60,000 nucleotides of DNA. Source: Symsagittifera roscoffensis. Lineage: Eukaryota; Xenacoelomorpha; Acoela; Convolutidae. Position 1 is the stretch's first letter. Each line of letters starts with the position of its first letter. This document shows, piece after piece, positions 17,182-29,000 of the stretch. A model generated the notes under the pieces. That model saw only the letters and a list, made by a program, of their open reading frames with translations, had not been told where the DNA came from and made no database searches. The translations under genes and the position numbers were made by a program. The stretch is taken from positions 18,237,639 through 18,297,638 of the forward strand of contig NC_087067.1 of NCBI RefSeq assembly GCF_963678635.1. The letters are read 5' to 3'.

Positions 17182-19845
17182 ATGGTGAGTCAACGTAAAA
17201 AGAAGCTGAATAAATCTGATTTCAACAAGCCCAAGTTGAAAGTTGGTAAAACTCTTCCTAAAAACCTCAACGTTACCAAGATTGATCTGCAGACAAAGAA
17301 ATTGATAATCAAATCGCAGCTTAAATCAGGAATAAATGAGCATTCATCTGTCGATAAGAAGAAACGTACAATCCCTGAATTGCTAGTTAAAGTTTGTCAT
17401 ATGAACGAAAATATGCGTGCAGACGCGGTGACATCTTTGGATGAAATTCTTTTTCCTCTCGAAGCTGTGAATAAATCAGATCTCATGGCGAATCTAAGTG
17501 CGATTGTACGAAAACTTTGTGTCGTTTTGTGTGACGCCAGCCTGCAAGTGCGAAAACTGGCTTGTTCGCTGTTCGGAAAAATCTGCGATTCGGTTTCCGA
17601 GCGTGATTTCGAAGGACTGTTTGATGTTTTCCTGGCGCATCTGTGCAATGCATTGACACACGTCGACGAGGCGATACAAAAAAGTGCATTGTTGCTTCTC
17701 TACCGAGGTAATAATTGGGTTATGATGTCCCGAACATGATATCTTATCAAGGCCATCCGTGGTAAGCTGTACATTATCGGGGTTTTCAATAAAAAATCTG
17801 TTTTTTTTTCAGTGTTTGAAAATTACGGCCAGCTTGCTGTCAAACAAGGGAGACGAGTCCTGCCTGTACTTGTGCATATTCTAGCTCCTCTGCCGGTATC
17901 CACAATCGCCAAAAGATTTCACTCTTTCACCGGATCCAAATCACTTAAACCAGGCGAGTATGCTTCATCCTGTAACATTGACGATATGGCGAAGCAGACA
18001 GAAGTTATGAAAAGAGTGCACCAGTATCTAAGTCGAATGTGCGTCGAGCAGAATGAAACACAAAACGGATTTGCCGAAAAGGTTTGTCATTTTTTTTACT
18101 GTGCATTGGAGTGCAGATAATTTTTTTCGGTTTCAGACAATAATTTTGAAACTAGGGATTGTGGACGTATCTGAGCTATTTAGTTTTTTATCCCGTTCGT
18201 GTTGTAGAAATCAATTAATAACATAAGGAGCAATTTCTGGCGGTGTCATCCAATTTCATTATCAGACCCTCTCATAATCACAGGTTTTCCAAACCAAATT
18301 TCTTGTTAGTTCAGTCATAATTCTTTGAAAAATAAATGGCTCTTATAGAAATGGACGTCATTGACTTGTAGCAGTGCGTTTTTAAGGCGTGGGTGTCTCA
18401 ATTTTACTTAACGTCTGTTCAATATAAAATAGATCACTTTAGCTATTTCTCGGATTAACTTAAAACCGTTTCAGACCATAGAACCAAAATTGAATCAAGA
18501 GTGTGGGTTCCACGTGCAGTATTTCAACACGCCATCTATCAACCTGCACTCGCTGTTCACGTCGCAACACGAGTCGCCTGATGACGAAGGAATGGACGAA
18601 ATCTCGACATCAATGATCACCTTGACCAATGTTCTTTTCCAAATTTGGATATCAGTTAGTCAAAATTTATCAGAGAATGTCTCAAATCCAACCAGCTACG
18701 ACCAATGTCTGCAAAGTCTATACTATGCTCTTGAGGTGCTAAAAGATATCATCATTCTACATGAAAAGCCGTTTCTGGGTATAAAATACAATTTAGATTG
18801 GACGCTCCTGGCATCAAACTTCTCACGGTATGTTCTGCAGTCTTTCCCGTACCGAGTTTCTTTAAGAGGTCAACCGATGCTCTACGGAAAGCAGTTGAAT
18901 CATTGTGTAATGGAGGTGAGCTTACTTCCAATATTCAGCAGCCGGTCAGATATTTTGAAACTGTCAGAATCTTTACTTGAGTACCTGGGAAGTTACGTGC
19001 AAAATGCGACTTTGAGTTCAAACAACAAAAACTTAGTTCAGTTGTTAAATTTAGCAGATGGATTTATTATACATTGCGGCAAAGGGAAAACGTCTCGATT
19101 TCTTTTAAAATTTGTTTCTATATTGGAAAATTGTAGCTCTCTGAAGACTGAACAAATCATTCGGTTGGCGCGATTTGTTTTTGATCATTTGCAAGATGCC
19201 AATGAAAAGCTGAAGACAAGTTTTTATACCGTATTGAATGATTTTTGCAGAAATGAGACGGCGAATTATAAAACTTTGATTAAAGTTTTCGCGGAGATGG
19301 TTGAACGGAACCCCAATACTGCGGCAGCAAAAACTGTAAGCGGGTTTCTGTTCATTATGCTTTCTAGAATCGAAGAAATTCACGCTGATCTAGATACTTT
19401 CTGCCAATTCTCACGATGTATAAGTTTTTATGGAATCGCTTGTGATGATCATCGAAGCGAGTTCAATCTGCAGTTAGTCGATTGGTTTTTAAAGATAACT
19501 CACGACAAGCGATGCGAAATAATTATGAACTTGAAAAATACGACTAGCTGTGAGCGATCGGCCCAATTATGGTATCTCAAGTTTCTTCTAACATCGATGC
19601 TTAAACTCCATGGATATGAAAACGAATGTACCGATGAATCAGATATTGAAAACGACTCAACGAGTTCTAGGCAGCTTATTGTATATATAAAAACATTAAC
19701 GAAGTCTTTATGCGAACAACTTGAAATGACTAAGATTGAATTTGAGACTTTTTCTAGTGGTCTCAAAGAAATTTATTATGATTTGAATAATGATTTTGAT
19801 GACTCTAAATTTCAAAGGTTTATTTCTATGTCTGGCTTGGAATAA
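17182..19845 (+). CDS. TEX10: TEX10/Ipi1 homologue, three exons
   Basis: Exons are 17182-17707, 17813-18081 and 18475-19845. They are GT-AG bounded with phases 1 and 0, giving 721 residues (human TEX10 about 930). TEX10 is the animal form of yeast Ipi1. It acts in the nucleolus and nucleoplasm with PELP1 and WDR18 in 60S pre-ribosome maturation. The basic N-terminus contains KPKLKVGKTLPKNLNVTKI, the family hallmark. The Ipi1 N-terminal domain follows: IPELLVKVCHMNENMRADAV, then ASLQVRKLACSLFGKI and a histidine-flanked LCNALTHVDEAIQKSAL, a HEAT-like helical array. After that come KQGRRVLPVLVHILA and a long helical C-terminal half with weak sequence signature. The ATG at 17182 is preferred to one at 17152 because the latter lies upstream of the acceptor and would read through it. 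The stop codon overlaps a polyadenylation signal, and the next gene begins about 110 bp further on. Confidence 0.92.
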
Positions 19846-19846
19846 A
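19841..19846 (+). promoter_or_regulatory. AATAAA polyadenylation signal overlapping the TEX10 stop
   Basis: The stop codon TAA (19843-19845) is part of AATAAA. The 3' UTR must be very short. The next acceptor lies only about 110 nt downstream, the spacing common within trans-spliced operons. Confidence 0.6.
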
Positions 19847-19954
19847 ATGTTTTGATCCAATCTATTTCAATGTATCTACAAAGTTATCACCTATTTCTTA
19901 ATTGGTTGGTGTGATATGTGTCGTCGGGTTTTGAAATTGAGGTTTGCAATTTTC

Positions 19955-19956
19955 AG
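19955..19956 (+). promoter_or_regulatory. splice acceptor upstream of the helicase start codon
   Basis: GCAATTTTCAG ends 25 nt before the ATG at 19982. With TEX10 ending at 19845 there is little room for an independent promoter and first exon, so this is a candidate spliced-leader acceptor. Confidence 0.5.
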
Positions 19957-19981
19957 AAGTTAAGAAGTTCATATTTCATTA

Positions 19982-20779
19982 ATGAGAAGTCAAAACAGTC
20001 CAGAAACGGGATTGATTCGTCAATCGTCTGGTCAAATGGTGGCTCAGACAAGCGTCGAAAAAGTTATTGAAACTGCAATTATCAGCGCTGTCAAACGTTT
20101 TCAGTGCAAAGATCAAGAGAAAGGTTATTTACTTTTTTTGTTATATTTGAATTGAAAGTTTTTTTGCTTTTTGCTAACATGCAGTTTTATATGCAAGACT
20201 AAATTAAGATTCTGGTGAAGACACTTTCAAAATAAGTACTTCAAACTACTATTCAAATTTAAAGCGTAAAAGGGTCCTAGAAAAAGTAAGTTGGTGTAAG
20301 TCTGGGACAGTGCTAGGTAAATAAGACGACAGGACACTATGAAGACAAGTCATTAAGACGTCTAAATAAATTTTCAGTCCTCTGATTAGTTTTTATCTAA
20401 AACTAGGCACGCAAATATTATCACTTGAATTGAAGTAGTGACTGCCCAATTTCGCTGCTTATTTAATTGTTGTCGTAAAGTTCATAAATAACTGGAAGAA
20501 ACTCCTTTTTACAGCTGTCGCCTTAGTTACCTGAAACTTCAAATGAAGATTTAAACTGATAGTGGTTGAAATCTATACATAGTGAAAATACTGTCCCAGG
20601 AATTGTTATTGCTTTCAAAAATATTGAAAATATAGACAGTATTAGTCTCCTTAACAGGAAAATGATTTACTGTGTTTTTCGACAGAATTGACTTTTCCTT
20701 CATCGTTCAAATCCGCAGAACGAAAGTTCGTGCGACAATTATGTCGCGATATAAAAGGATTTGAATGCACCCAAAAAAG
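19982..20779 (+). CDS. YTHDC2: YTHDC2-type RNA helicase, exons 1-2 (N-terminus and first half of R3H domain)
   Basis: Exon 1 is 19982-20123 (phase 1) and exon 2 is 20686-20779 (phase 2), together 78 codons and two bases. YTHDC2 is a cytoplasmic 3'-5' DEAH-box RNA helicase and m6A reader, needed in germ cells for meiotic entry. Its order is R3H, helicase core with ankyrin insert, OB-fold, YTH. Here VEKVIETAIISAVKRFQ is the leading helix seen before the R3H in this family. LTFPSSFKSAERKFVRQLCR is the R3H opening, very like the FPSS-T-ERAFIHRL segment of vertebrate YTHDC2. The R3H domain is cut by an intron after a split Ser codon. The start was chosen as the first ATG after the acceptor. Other R3H proteins fit less well. 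Most of the gene (helicase, YTH) was not found in this window. Confidence 0.75.
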
Positions 20780-21174
20780 GTAAGCGAATCGGATGTTTGT
20801 TATGACTGACTGTTCTTAATTGGCGTTGAATGTAACTCTTTAAAACGTTATTTAACTTGTTGTATCGACTGGTTGGAACGTAAGTACATGTCGGAAAAAA
20901 TTGTAATTTCTGTGACGGTAGCAAAAGAATATCCCATGCATAGTTGTTGGCAATTTACTGCTTTTGAATCTCAATCAAGACCTTTGACAAGTTCTTTGAG
21001 CAAAACCGGTGCCAAGAAATTTACGTGAAGAGCTAAATGCTGACGGTTTGGAAATAAATAATGAAAATAGTGAACTTCGTTATTTGCGAGTTAGGTTAGA
21101 AAGAAATATAAGTTCACTTGTGTGCCTTTTAGCTATAATCAATTCTGTAGCATTGGAAATGGTAAAGCATCTGT

Positions 21175-21300
21175 TCTCGGCTTTATTTGTGGCTAGTGTT
21201 TGATGGACTAAGCCTCTATGGCTGAGTGGTTAGTGCGTGAGATTTCAAATTTCTATGCCATAGGTGGTAGCTTCGAGTGCGAGAAGTCGCAGAATTTATA
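21175..21300 (+). repeat. tRNA-Ser-like SINE head, second copy
   Basis: Matches 1-100 of the window (GTGGCTAGTGTTT and GGCTGAGTGGTTAG). Here the B-box-like GTAGCTTCGAGTGCGAG is also kept, at about 21268-21285. The stems do not close, so this is not a working tRNA. Confidence 0.45.
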
Positions 21301-21389
21301 CTAATTCGAGGCTTTAATTCATACTCCATCTTATTGAACTTTTAAGAACTCTAGAACTGCTATTTGTCTGTAAAGACTTTTCGAGCTTA

Positions 21390-22540
21390 AATCGAACAAC
21401 CTTAAAAATGGAAAGATGTTAAGTCTAGTTTCTTTCGAGCAAATAAAGCGAGCGAGTGAGTAGGCATATAAAAGGACGTCAGGGTTTTATTTAAGCTATG
21501 GAAATTTATTTTAACTGCAATAAAATAAACTCTTTTTTTTTTCACCGCCTTAGTGGAAATAGAAAGTCAAAAAAATTCTGCAATTAAAAGAATAATGTTT
21601 TGATTTACTTACTTTTTTTGTCTTTCTGTTCATTTTTTGAAAAAAATTAGGGCCAATGATGCCTAATATACTTTTTCTTTTGAATATATGCCTATTCTAG
21701 GTTTTTGTTCAGATCCTCTCTTCTCACCACGAACTAACAAGGACACAGTTTGAAAAAATTGAAACCGTTTTTAATTTAGTTTTTTGTTATTATGGCCGGG
21801 CCTTTGTGCTATTTTGATTTCAGATTTTCGCAAACCCCATTACCAAAAAAACGGTTATTCATCTCCGCTGTAAACAAAAAATTCTCTGCGTAACTACTTT
21901 TATATCAAATTTGTTCAATGTAAGATTGAATATTTGAAATCATTCTCGTTACAGTAATTACCATTTGAGTTTACTTGCGAAGTTTGAATTGTCTTTGGTG
22001 TCCCTTACTCTATTAAAATGCATCTTTTCCTCTGGCTGGAAGTCACCAGTTTCATCTTAAACAGTTATTCTTTTTGTTACGCTTGCGAAAGCAAGTGTTT
22101 TGTAATCGGGAACTACGCTTTTTTCCGTAAACAACGTTTTCTTAAAACTGAAGTTAGTTTATTAGTCAACCGTAGCAACTTCGAGACTGCTTCATATTTG
22201 GCCTAGAGGTAGCGCGGTTGTATTTGTACCCTAACTTCTGGGTTTCGACTCGCGGCCTGACCTTGCTCTTTTTCGGTAAGTATCAAACTATAAACAAATT
22301 TCCGGGAAAAATTAAAGTGTCTGTTTTTGTTCGCCTGCTTATATTTTGTCGACTTGGGAATTTTCTTCTGCTGTCAGCAATTTTCGTCGTAGATGGAAGT
22401 GTTCTTGATGAATTCCTATAATATAAAAAATTACTAGCCCTGAATTCGTATACTTCCATTTTTTGTTTTTGTTTCGCTGAAATTTTTTTTCGGCTTAAAT
22501 TTTTTCGGCTTATGTTTTATTGGCTTAGTTACCTTCATTT
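21390..22540 (+). mobile_element. composite tRNA-derived dispersed element, copy 3 (longest)
   Basis: Parts in order: GAGCAAATAAAGCGAGCGAG (21437), TCACCACGAACTAACAAGGA (21725), hairpin box ACGCTTGCGAAAGCAAGTG (22079), tRNA-like GCCTAGAGGTAGCGCGGTTG with B box GGGTTTCGACTCG (22201-22260), and a tail with repeated TCGGCTTA. It lacks coding capacity. It lies in the predicted helicase intron, upstream of the tandem array. Confidence 0.55.
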
Positions 22541-23014
22541 GTGTCGCTTCAAATCAGAAATTGGTTTATTAAAGAAATCAGGTAGGTTGTCCTGTAAAAG
22601 TTCAATTGTTTTTACTTGGTTGCTCAACATTTATTTATGCTAACAGTTTCTTATGGCATTTTTAAGAGTAATAAATGTAGTGAGTACTCGTATACAAGTC
22701 TTGGAGTTTTTTTTTCAGGAGAAAGTTAAATTTGTTCATGCTCAATTTTTTGTTGGCTTAGTTTCCGCTGTGCTTGTACAAGCAAAGAAGTCTCTAGGTT
22801 GACATGCTTAAGCTTTTTCAATGTTTTGTTTCTTGCATGTTTAACGAAAGAAATTTTTCAAGTTAAAGCTAAATCATATATTTTATTGCTTAAAAAATTT
22901 CATGTGGCACATGTTTGAGATATCTTTGTTTAGTAAAAGGCCATTTTTGCAAGGGTTTAAATGTTTACTCATGGGTTGGAGCGCTGTCAACATTTTTGTT
23001 TCACAATTTATTTA
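22541..23014. other. left flank of the tandem array
   Basis: AT-rich. A piece near 22655 (TTTTTAAGAGTAATAAATGT) matches an insertion near 14430. No gene. Confidence 0.45.
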
Positions 23015-26000
23015 AATATCGCTGTTTTAGTACTTGTTTTAGGAAAATCTTTTCATATTCAATGATTTACTTGAAGCATTGTAGGTGCGAATCATGCGCT
23101 AGTGCATTCCAATTATCATTTAGTTTTTTGGATTCTCTTTTACTGATTATTTTGTACTAAAATTGCATGGAGTTAGTGTTAGTTTTACTCAGTTTGGTTT
23201 GTTTGAATTCAATTACATTTCATTTGAAATTGATTTAACTGCTTATTATTTGAATATTTCAAAAGTTTTCGAAATACAACTCCAAAATTTTAAAGAAAAA
23301 TTCATTAGTTTCGAAAAAAAAGATCAAAATTTTTCAGAATATTTTTTCTTGCAATTTTGACATAACTGTTTCGTCTTTGAAAGAATGTGGCGGGCGTCGT
23401 ACGATATTCAAGAGTTTGGTTCTCTCCGGCTGAGTTTGTAAAAAACTTAAATTAAATCCTATACTGGGATGCAGTCAGGGTATATTCAGGGGTTGCAGAT
23501 CTGGCGTCCAAGTATGACTGCTCAAATACTTTGGTTTTCCAGATATGGCGTTTTCTATGATTTCATTTTTTTTCTTCAAAAAAACTTATATAAAAAGAAC
23601 TACTCGAACTAGCAATTCTCAACCCCATAGTGGGGTGCTGTCAGGGTACACTCAGGTTTTGAAAATCTGGATTCTTAAGTTGACTGGTCAAATCGTTTTG
23701 GGTATCCGATATGTGGCGTTTTCTGTAATTTTTTAAAAATTTTCTCGAAAAACTGAAAAAAAATTAAGTTCAATCCATACTGGGATGCATTCAGGGTGCA
23801 CTCAGGAGTTGCAAATATGGCGTCCAAATATGATTGCTCAAATCATTTTATTTTTTATGGGGTGCTGTCATGGTACTTTCAGGGGTTGTAATTCTTCCCT
23901 GCAAAGTCACTGCTCAAATCCTTCTGGTTTTCAAGAAGTGGCGTTTTTTATGATTTTTTCAAATTTTTTAAAACCCAATTTAAAAAAAACTAACTGATCT
24001 TGAAATTCTCAACCTTAGGGATGGGGTTCTTTCAGGATATATTCAGGGGATACTGTAAGGGTAAAATTCTGGTCTCAACTTTTAACTCCTATATTTTTTT
24101 GTATCCGAGATACTGCATTTCTCATGATTTTTTCAATACTTTCTCAAAGAAAACAGATTTAAAAACAACTAATTGAAATTGAAATTCTTAAATCTATGGT
24201 GGGATTCTGTCCAGGAAAAAAATAGAATATCAACTCTGCCCTCTTATTTTATCTGCTCGAATCAGTTTGGTTTTTGGGATGTGGCATTCTTTCTGGAAAA
24301 GAAACCCCTGATAGATGAGCTCAGTTTATCTTCATGGTTGCATTCAATATCGCTGTTTTAGTACTTGTTTTAGGAAAATCTTTTCATATTCAATGATTTA
24401 CTTGAAGCATTGTAGGTGCGAATCATGCGCTAGTGCATTCCAATTATCATTTAGTTTTTTGGATTCTATTTTACTGATTATTTTGTACTAAAATTGCATG
24501 GAGTTAGTGTTAGTTTTACTCAGTTTGGTTTGTTTGAATTCAATTACATTTCATTTGAAATTGATTTCACTGCTTTTTATTTGAATATTTCAAAAGTTTT
24601 TGAAATACAACTCTAAAGTTTTAAAGAAAAATTCGTTAGTTTCGAAAAAAAAGATCAAAATTTTTCAGAATATTTTTTCTTGCAATTTTGACATTACTGT
24701 TTCGTCTTTGAAAGAATGTGGCGGGCGTCGTACGATATTCAAGAGTTTGGTTCTCTCCGGCTGAGTTTGTAAAAAACTTAAATTGAATATACTGGGATGC
24801 AGTCAGGGTGCATTCAGGAGTTGCAAATCTGGCGTTCAAGTATGATTGCTCAAATCATTTTATTTTTTATGGGGTGCTGTCAGGGTACTCTCAGGGGTTC
24901 AATTCTTCCCTGCAAAGTGACTGCCTAAATCCTTCTGCTTTTCAAAAAGTTGCGTTTTTTATGATTTCTTCAACTTTTTAAAACTTATTTAAAAAAAACT
25001 AACTGATCTTGAAATTCTCAATCTTAAGGATGGGTTTCTGTCAGGATATATTCAGGGGATACTGTAAGGGTAAAATTCTGGTCTCTACTTTTACTCCTGT
25101 TTTTTTTTGTATCCGAGATATTGCATTTCTCATGATTTTTTCAATACTTTTTCAAAGAAAACAGATAAAAACAACTAATTGAAATTGAAATTCTTAAACT
25201 TATAGTGGAATGCTGTCCAGGAAAAATGTAGAATATCAACTCTGACCTCTTATTATATCTGCTCAAATCATCTTGGTTTTTGGCATGTGGCCTTTTTTTA
25301 TAGAAAAGAAACCCCTGATAATTGAGCTCAGTTTATCTTCATGGTTGCATTAAATATCGCTGCTTTAGTACATGTTTTAGGAAGATCTTTTCATATTCAA
25401 TGATTTACTTGGAGCACTGTAGGTGCGAATCATGCGCTAGTGCATTCCAATTATCATTTAGTTTTTTGGATTCTACTTTACTGATTATTTTGTACTAAAA
25501 TTGCATGGAGTTAGTATTTGTTTTACTCAGTTTGGTTTGTTTTAATTCAATTACATTTCATTTGAAATTGATTTAACTGATAATTATTTGAATATTTCAA
25601 AGTTTTTCGAAATACAACTCAAAAATTTTAAAGAAAAATTCATTAGTTTCGAAAAAAAAATCAAAAATTTGTAGAATATTTTTTCTTGCAATTTTGACAT
25701 AACTGTTTCGTCTTTCAAAGAATGTGGCGGGCGTCGTACGATATTCAAGAGTTTGGTTCTCTCCGGCTGAGTTTGTAAAAAACTTAATTTTTTTGTGTTT
25801 AATTTAATTAACGGGTGTAGTTTTTATTGTAATCTTTTTGTATCATTTTTTTTAGAATTGATAGGTGTGATGTTTTTGGGATGTTTTCTATGATTTCATT
25901 TTTTTCTTCGAAAAAACTGATATAAAAAGAACTAATCGAACTAGCAATTCTCAACCCCATAGTGGGGTGCTGTCAGGGTACACTCAGGTTGTGAAAATCT

Positions 26001-29000
26001 GGATTCTTGATTTGACTGGTCAAATCGTTTTTTGGGTATCCGAGATGTGGCGTTTTTGATGAATTTTAAAAAATTTTCTCGAAAAACTAAAAAAAAAAAA
26101 TTAAAATCAATCCTATACTGGGATGCAGTCAGGGTACACTCAGGAGTTGCAAATCTGGCGTCCAAGTATGATTGCTCAAATCATTTCATTTTTTATGGGA
26201 TGCTGTCAGGGTACTCTCAGGGGTTGCAACTCTTCCCTGCAAGGTGACAGCTCAAATCCTTCTGGTTTTCAAGAAATGGCGTTTTTTATGATTTTTTTAT
26301 TTTTTAAAATTTAATTTAAAAAAAAAAACCAACTGATCTTGTAATTCTCAACCGTAAGGATGGGGTTCTGTCAGGATATATTTAGGGGATACTGTAAGGG
26401 TAATATTCTGGTCTCTACTTTTTACTCCTGTATTTTTTTTTGTATCCGAGATATTGCATTTCTCATGATTTTTTCAATACTTTTTCAAAGAAAACAGATA
26501 AAAACAACAAATTGAAATTGAAATTCTTAAACTTATGGTGGGATGCTGTCCAGGAAAAATGTAGAATATCAACTCTGCCCTCTAATTTTATCTGCTCAAT
26601 TCGTTTTGATTTTTGGGATGTGGCATTTTTTATGGAAAAGAAACCCCTGATAGATGAGCTTAGTTTATCTTCATGGTTGCATAAAATATCGCTGTTTTAG
26701 TACATGTTTTAGGAAGCTTTTTTCATATTCAATGATTTATTTGAAGCATTGTAGGTGTGAATCATGCGCTAGTGCATTCCAATTATCATTTAGTTTTTTG
26801 GATTCTATTTTACTGATTATTTTGTACTAAAATTGCATGGAGTTAGTGTTAGTTTTACTCAGTTTGGTTTGTTTGAATTCAATTACATTTCATTTGAAAT
26901 TGATTTAACTGCTTATTATTTGAATGTTTCAAACGTTTTTCAAATACAACTCCAAAATTTTAAAGAAAAATTCATTAGTTTCGAAAAAAAGATCAAAATT
27001 TTTCAGAATATTTTTTCTTGCAATTTTGACATAACTGTTTCGTCTTTGAAAGAATGTGGCGGGCGTCGTACGATATTCAAGAGTTTGGTTTTCTCCGGCT
27101 GAGTTTGTAAAAAACTTAATTTTTTTGTGTTGTTTTTAATTAACGGGTGTAGTTTTTATTGTAATCTTTTTGTATCATTTTTTTTTAGAATTTATAGGTG
27201 TGATGTTTTTGGGATGTTTTCTATGATTTCATTTTTTTTCTTCGAAAAAACTGATATAAAAAGAACTACTCGAACTAGCAATTCTCAAACCTATAGTGGG
27301 GTACTGTCAGGGTACACTCAGGTTTTAAAAACTGGATTCTTAAGCTGACTGGTCAAATCGTTTTGGGTATCCGAGATGTGGCGTTTTCTGTAATTTTTTA
27401 AAAATTTTTCTCGAAAAACTGAAAAAAAAATTAAGTTCAATCCATACCGGGATGCATTCAGGGTGCACTCAGGAGTTGCAAATCTGGCAACCTAATATGA
27501 TTGTTCAAGTCATTTTATTTTTTATGGGGTGCTGTCATGGTACTTTCAGGGGTTGTAATTCTTCCCTGCAAAGTCACTGCTCAAATCCTTCTGGTTTTCA
27601 AGAAGTGGCGTTTTTTATGATTTTTTCAAATTTTTTAAAACTCAATTTAAAAAAAATAATTGATCTTGAAATTCTCAACCTTAAGGATGGGGTTCTTTCA
27701 GGATATATTCAGGGGATACTGTAAGGGTAAAATTCTGGTCTCAATTTTTTACTCCTATATTTTTTTGTATCCGAGATACTGCATTTCTCATAATTTTTTC
27801 AATATTTTCTCAAAGAAAGCAGATTTAAAAACAACTAATTGAAATTGAAATTCTTAAACCTATGGTGGGATGCTGTCCAGGAAAAAAATAGAATATCAAC
27901 TCTGCCCTCTTATTTTATCTGCTCAAATCGTTTTGGTTTTTGGGATGTGGCATTCTTTCTGGAAAAGAAACCCCTGATAGATGAGCTCAGTTTATCTTCA
28001 TGGTTGCATTAAATATCGCTGTTTTAGTACTTGTTTTAGGAAAATCTTTTCATATTCAATGATTTACTTGAAGCATTGTAGGTGCGAATCATGCGCTAGT
28101 GCTTTCCAATTATCATTTAGTTTTTTGGATTCTATTTTACTGATTATTTTGTACTAAAATTGCATGGAGTTAGTGTTAGTTTTACTCAGTTTGGTTTGTT
28201 TGAATTCAATTACATTTTATTTGAAATTGATTTAACTGCTTATTATTTGAATATTTCAAAAGTTTTCGAAATACAACTCCAAATTTTTAAAGAAAAATTC
28301 ATTAGTTTCGAAAAAAAAAATCAAAATTTTTCAGAATATTTTTTCTTGCAATTTTAACATAACTGTTTCGTCTTTGAAAGAATGTGGCGGGCGTCGTACG
28401 ATATTCAAGAGTTTGGTTCTCTCCGGCTGAGTTTGTAAAAAACTTAAATTAAATCCTATACTGGGATGCAGTCAGGGTGCATTCAGGAGTTGCAAATCTG
28501 GCGTTCAAGTATGATTGCTCAAATCATTTTATTTTATATGGGGTGCTGTCAAGGTACTCTCAGGGGTTCAATTCATCCCTGCAAAGTGACTGCTCAAATC
28601 CTTCTGGTTTTCAAAAAGTGGCGTTTTTTATGATTTCTTCAACTTTTTCAAAACTTATTTAAAAAAAACTAACTGATCTTGAAATTCTCAATCTTAAGGA
28701 TGGGGTTCTGTCAGGATATAGTTAGGGGATACTGTAAGGGTAATATTCTGGTCTCTACTTTTTACTCCTGTATTTTTTTTTGTATCCGAGATATTGCATT
28801 TCTCATGATTTTTTCAATACTTTTTCAAAGAAAACAGATAAAAACAACTGATTGAAATTGACATTCTTAAACTTATGGTGGGATGCTGTCCAAGAAAAAT
28901 CTAGAATATCAACTCTGCCCTCTTTTTTTATCTGATCAAATTGTTTTGATTTTTGGGATGTGGCATTTTTTATGGAAAAGAAACCCCTGATAGATGAGCT

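Noticed and set aside
20800-21200. Open frames just after helicase exon 2 as the next exon
   Set aside because: They lack a good acceptor and did not complete the R3H fold, whereas the exon at 35932 fits in phase and sequence.
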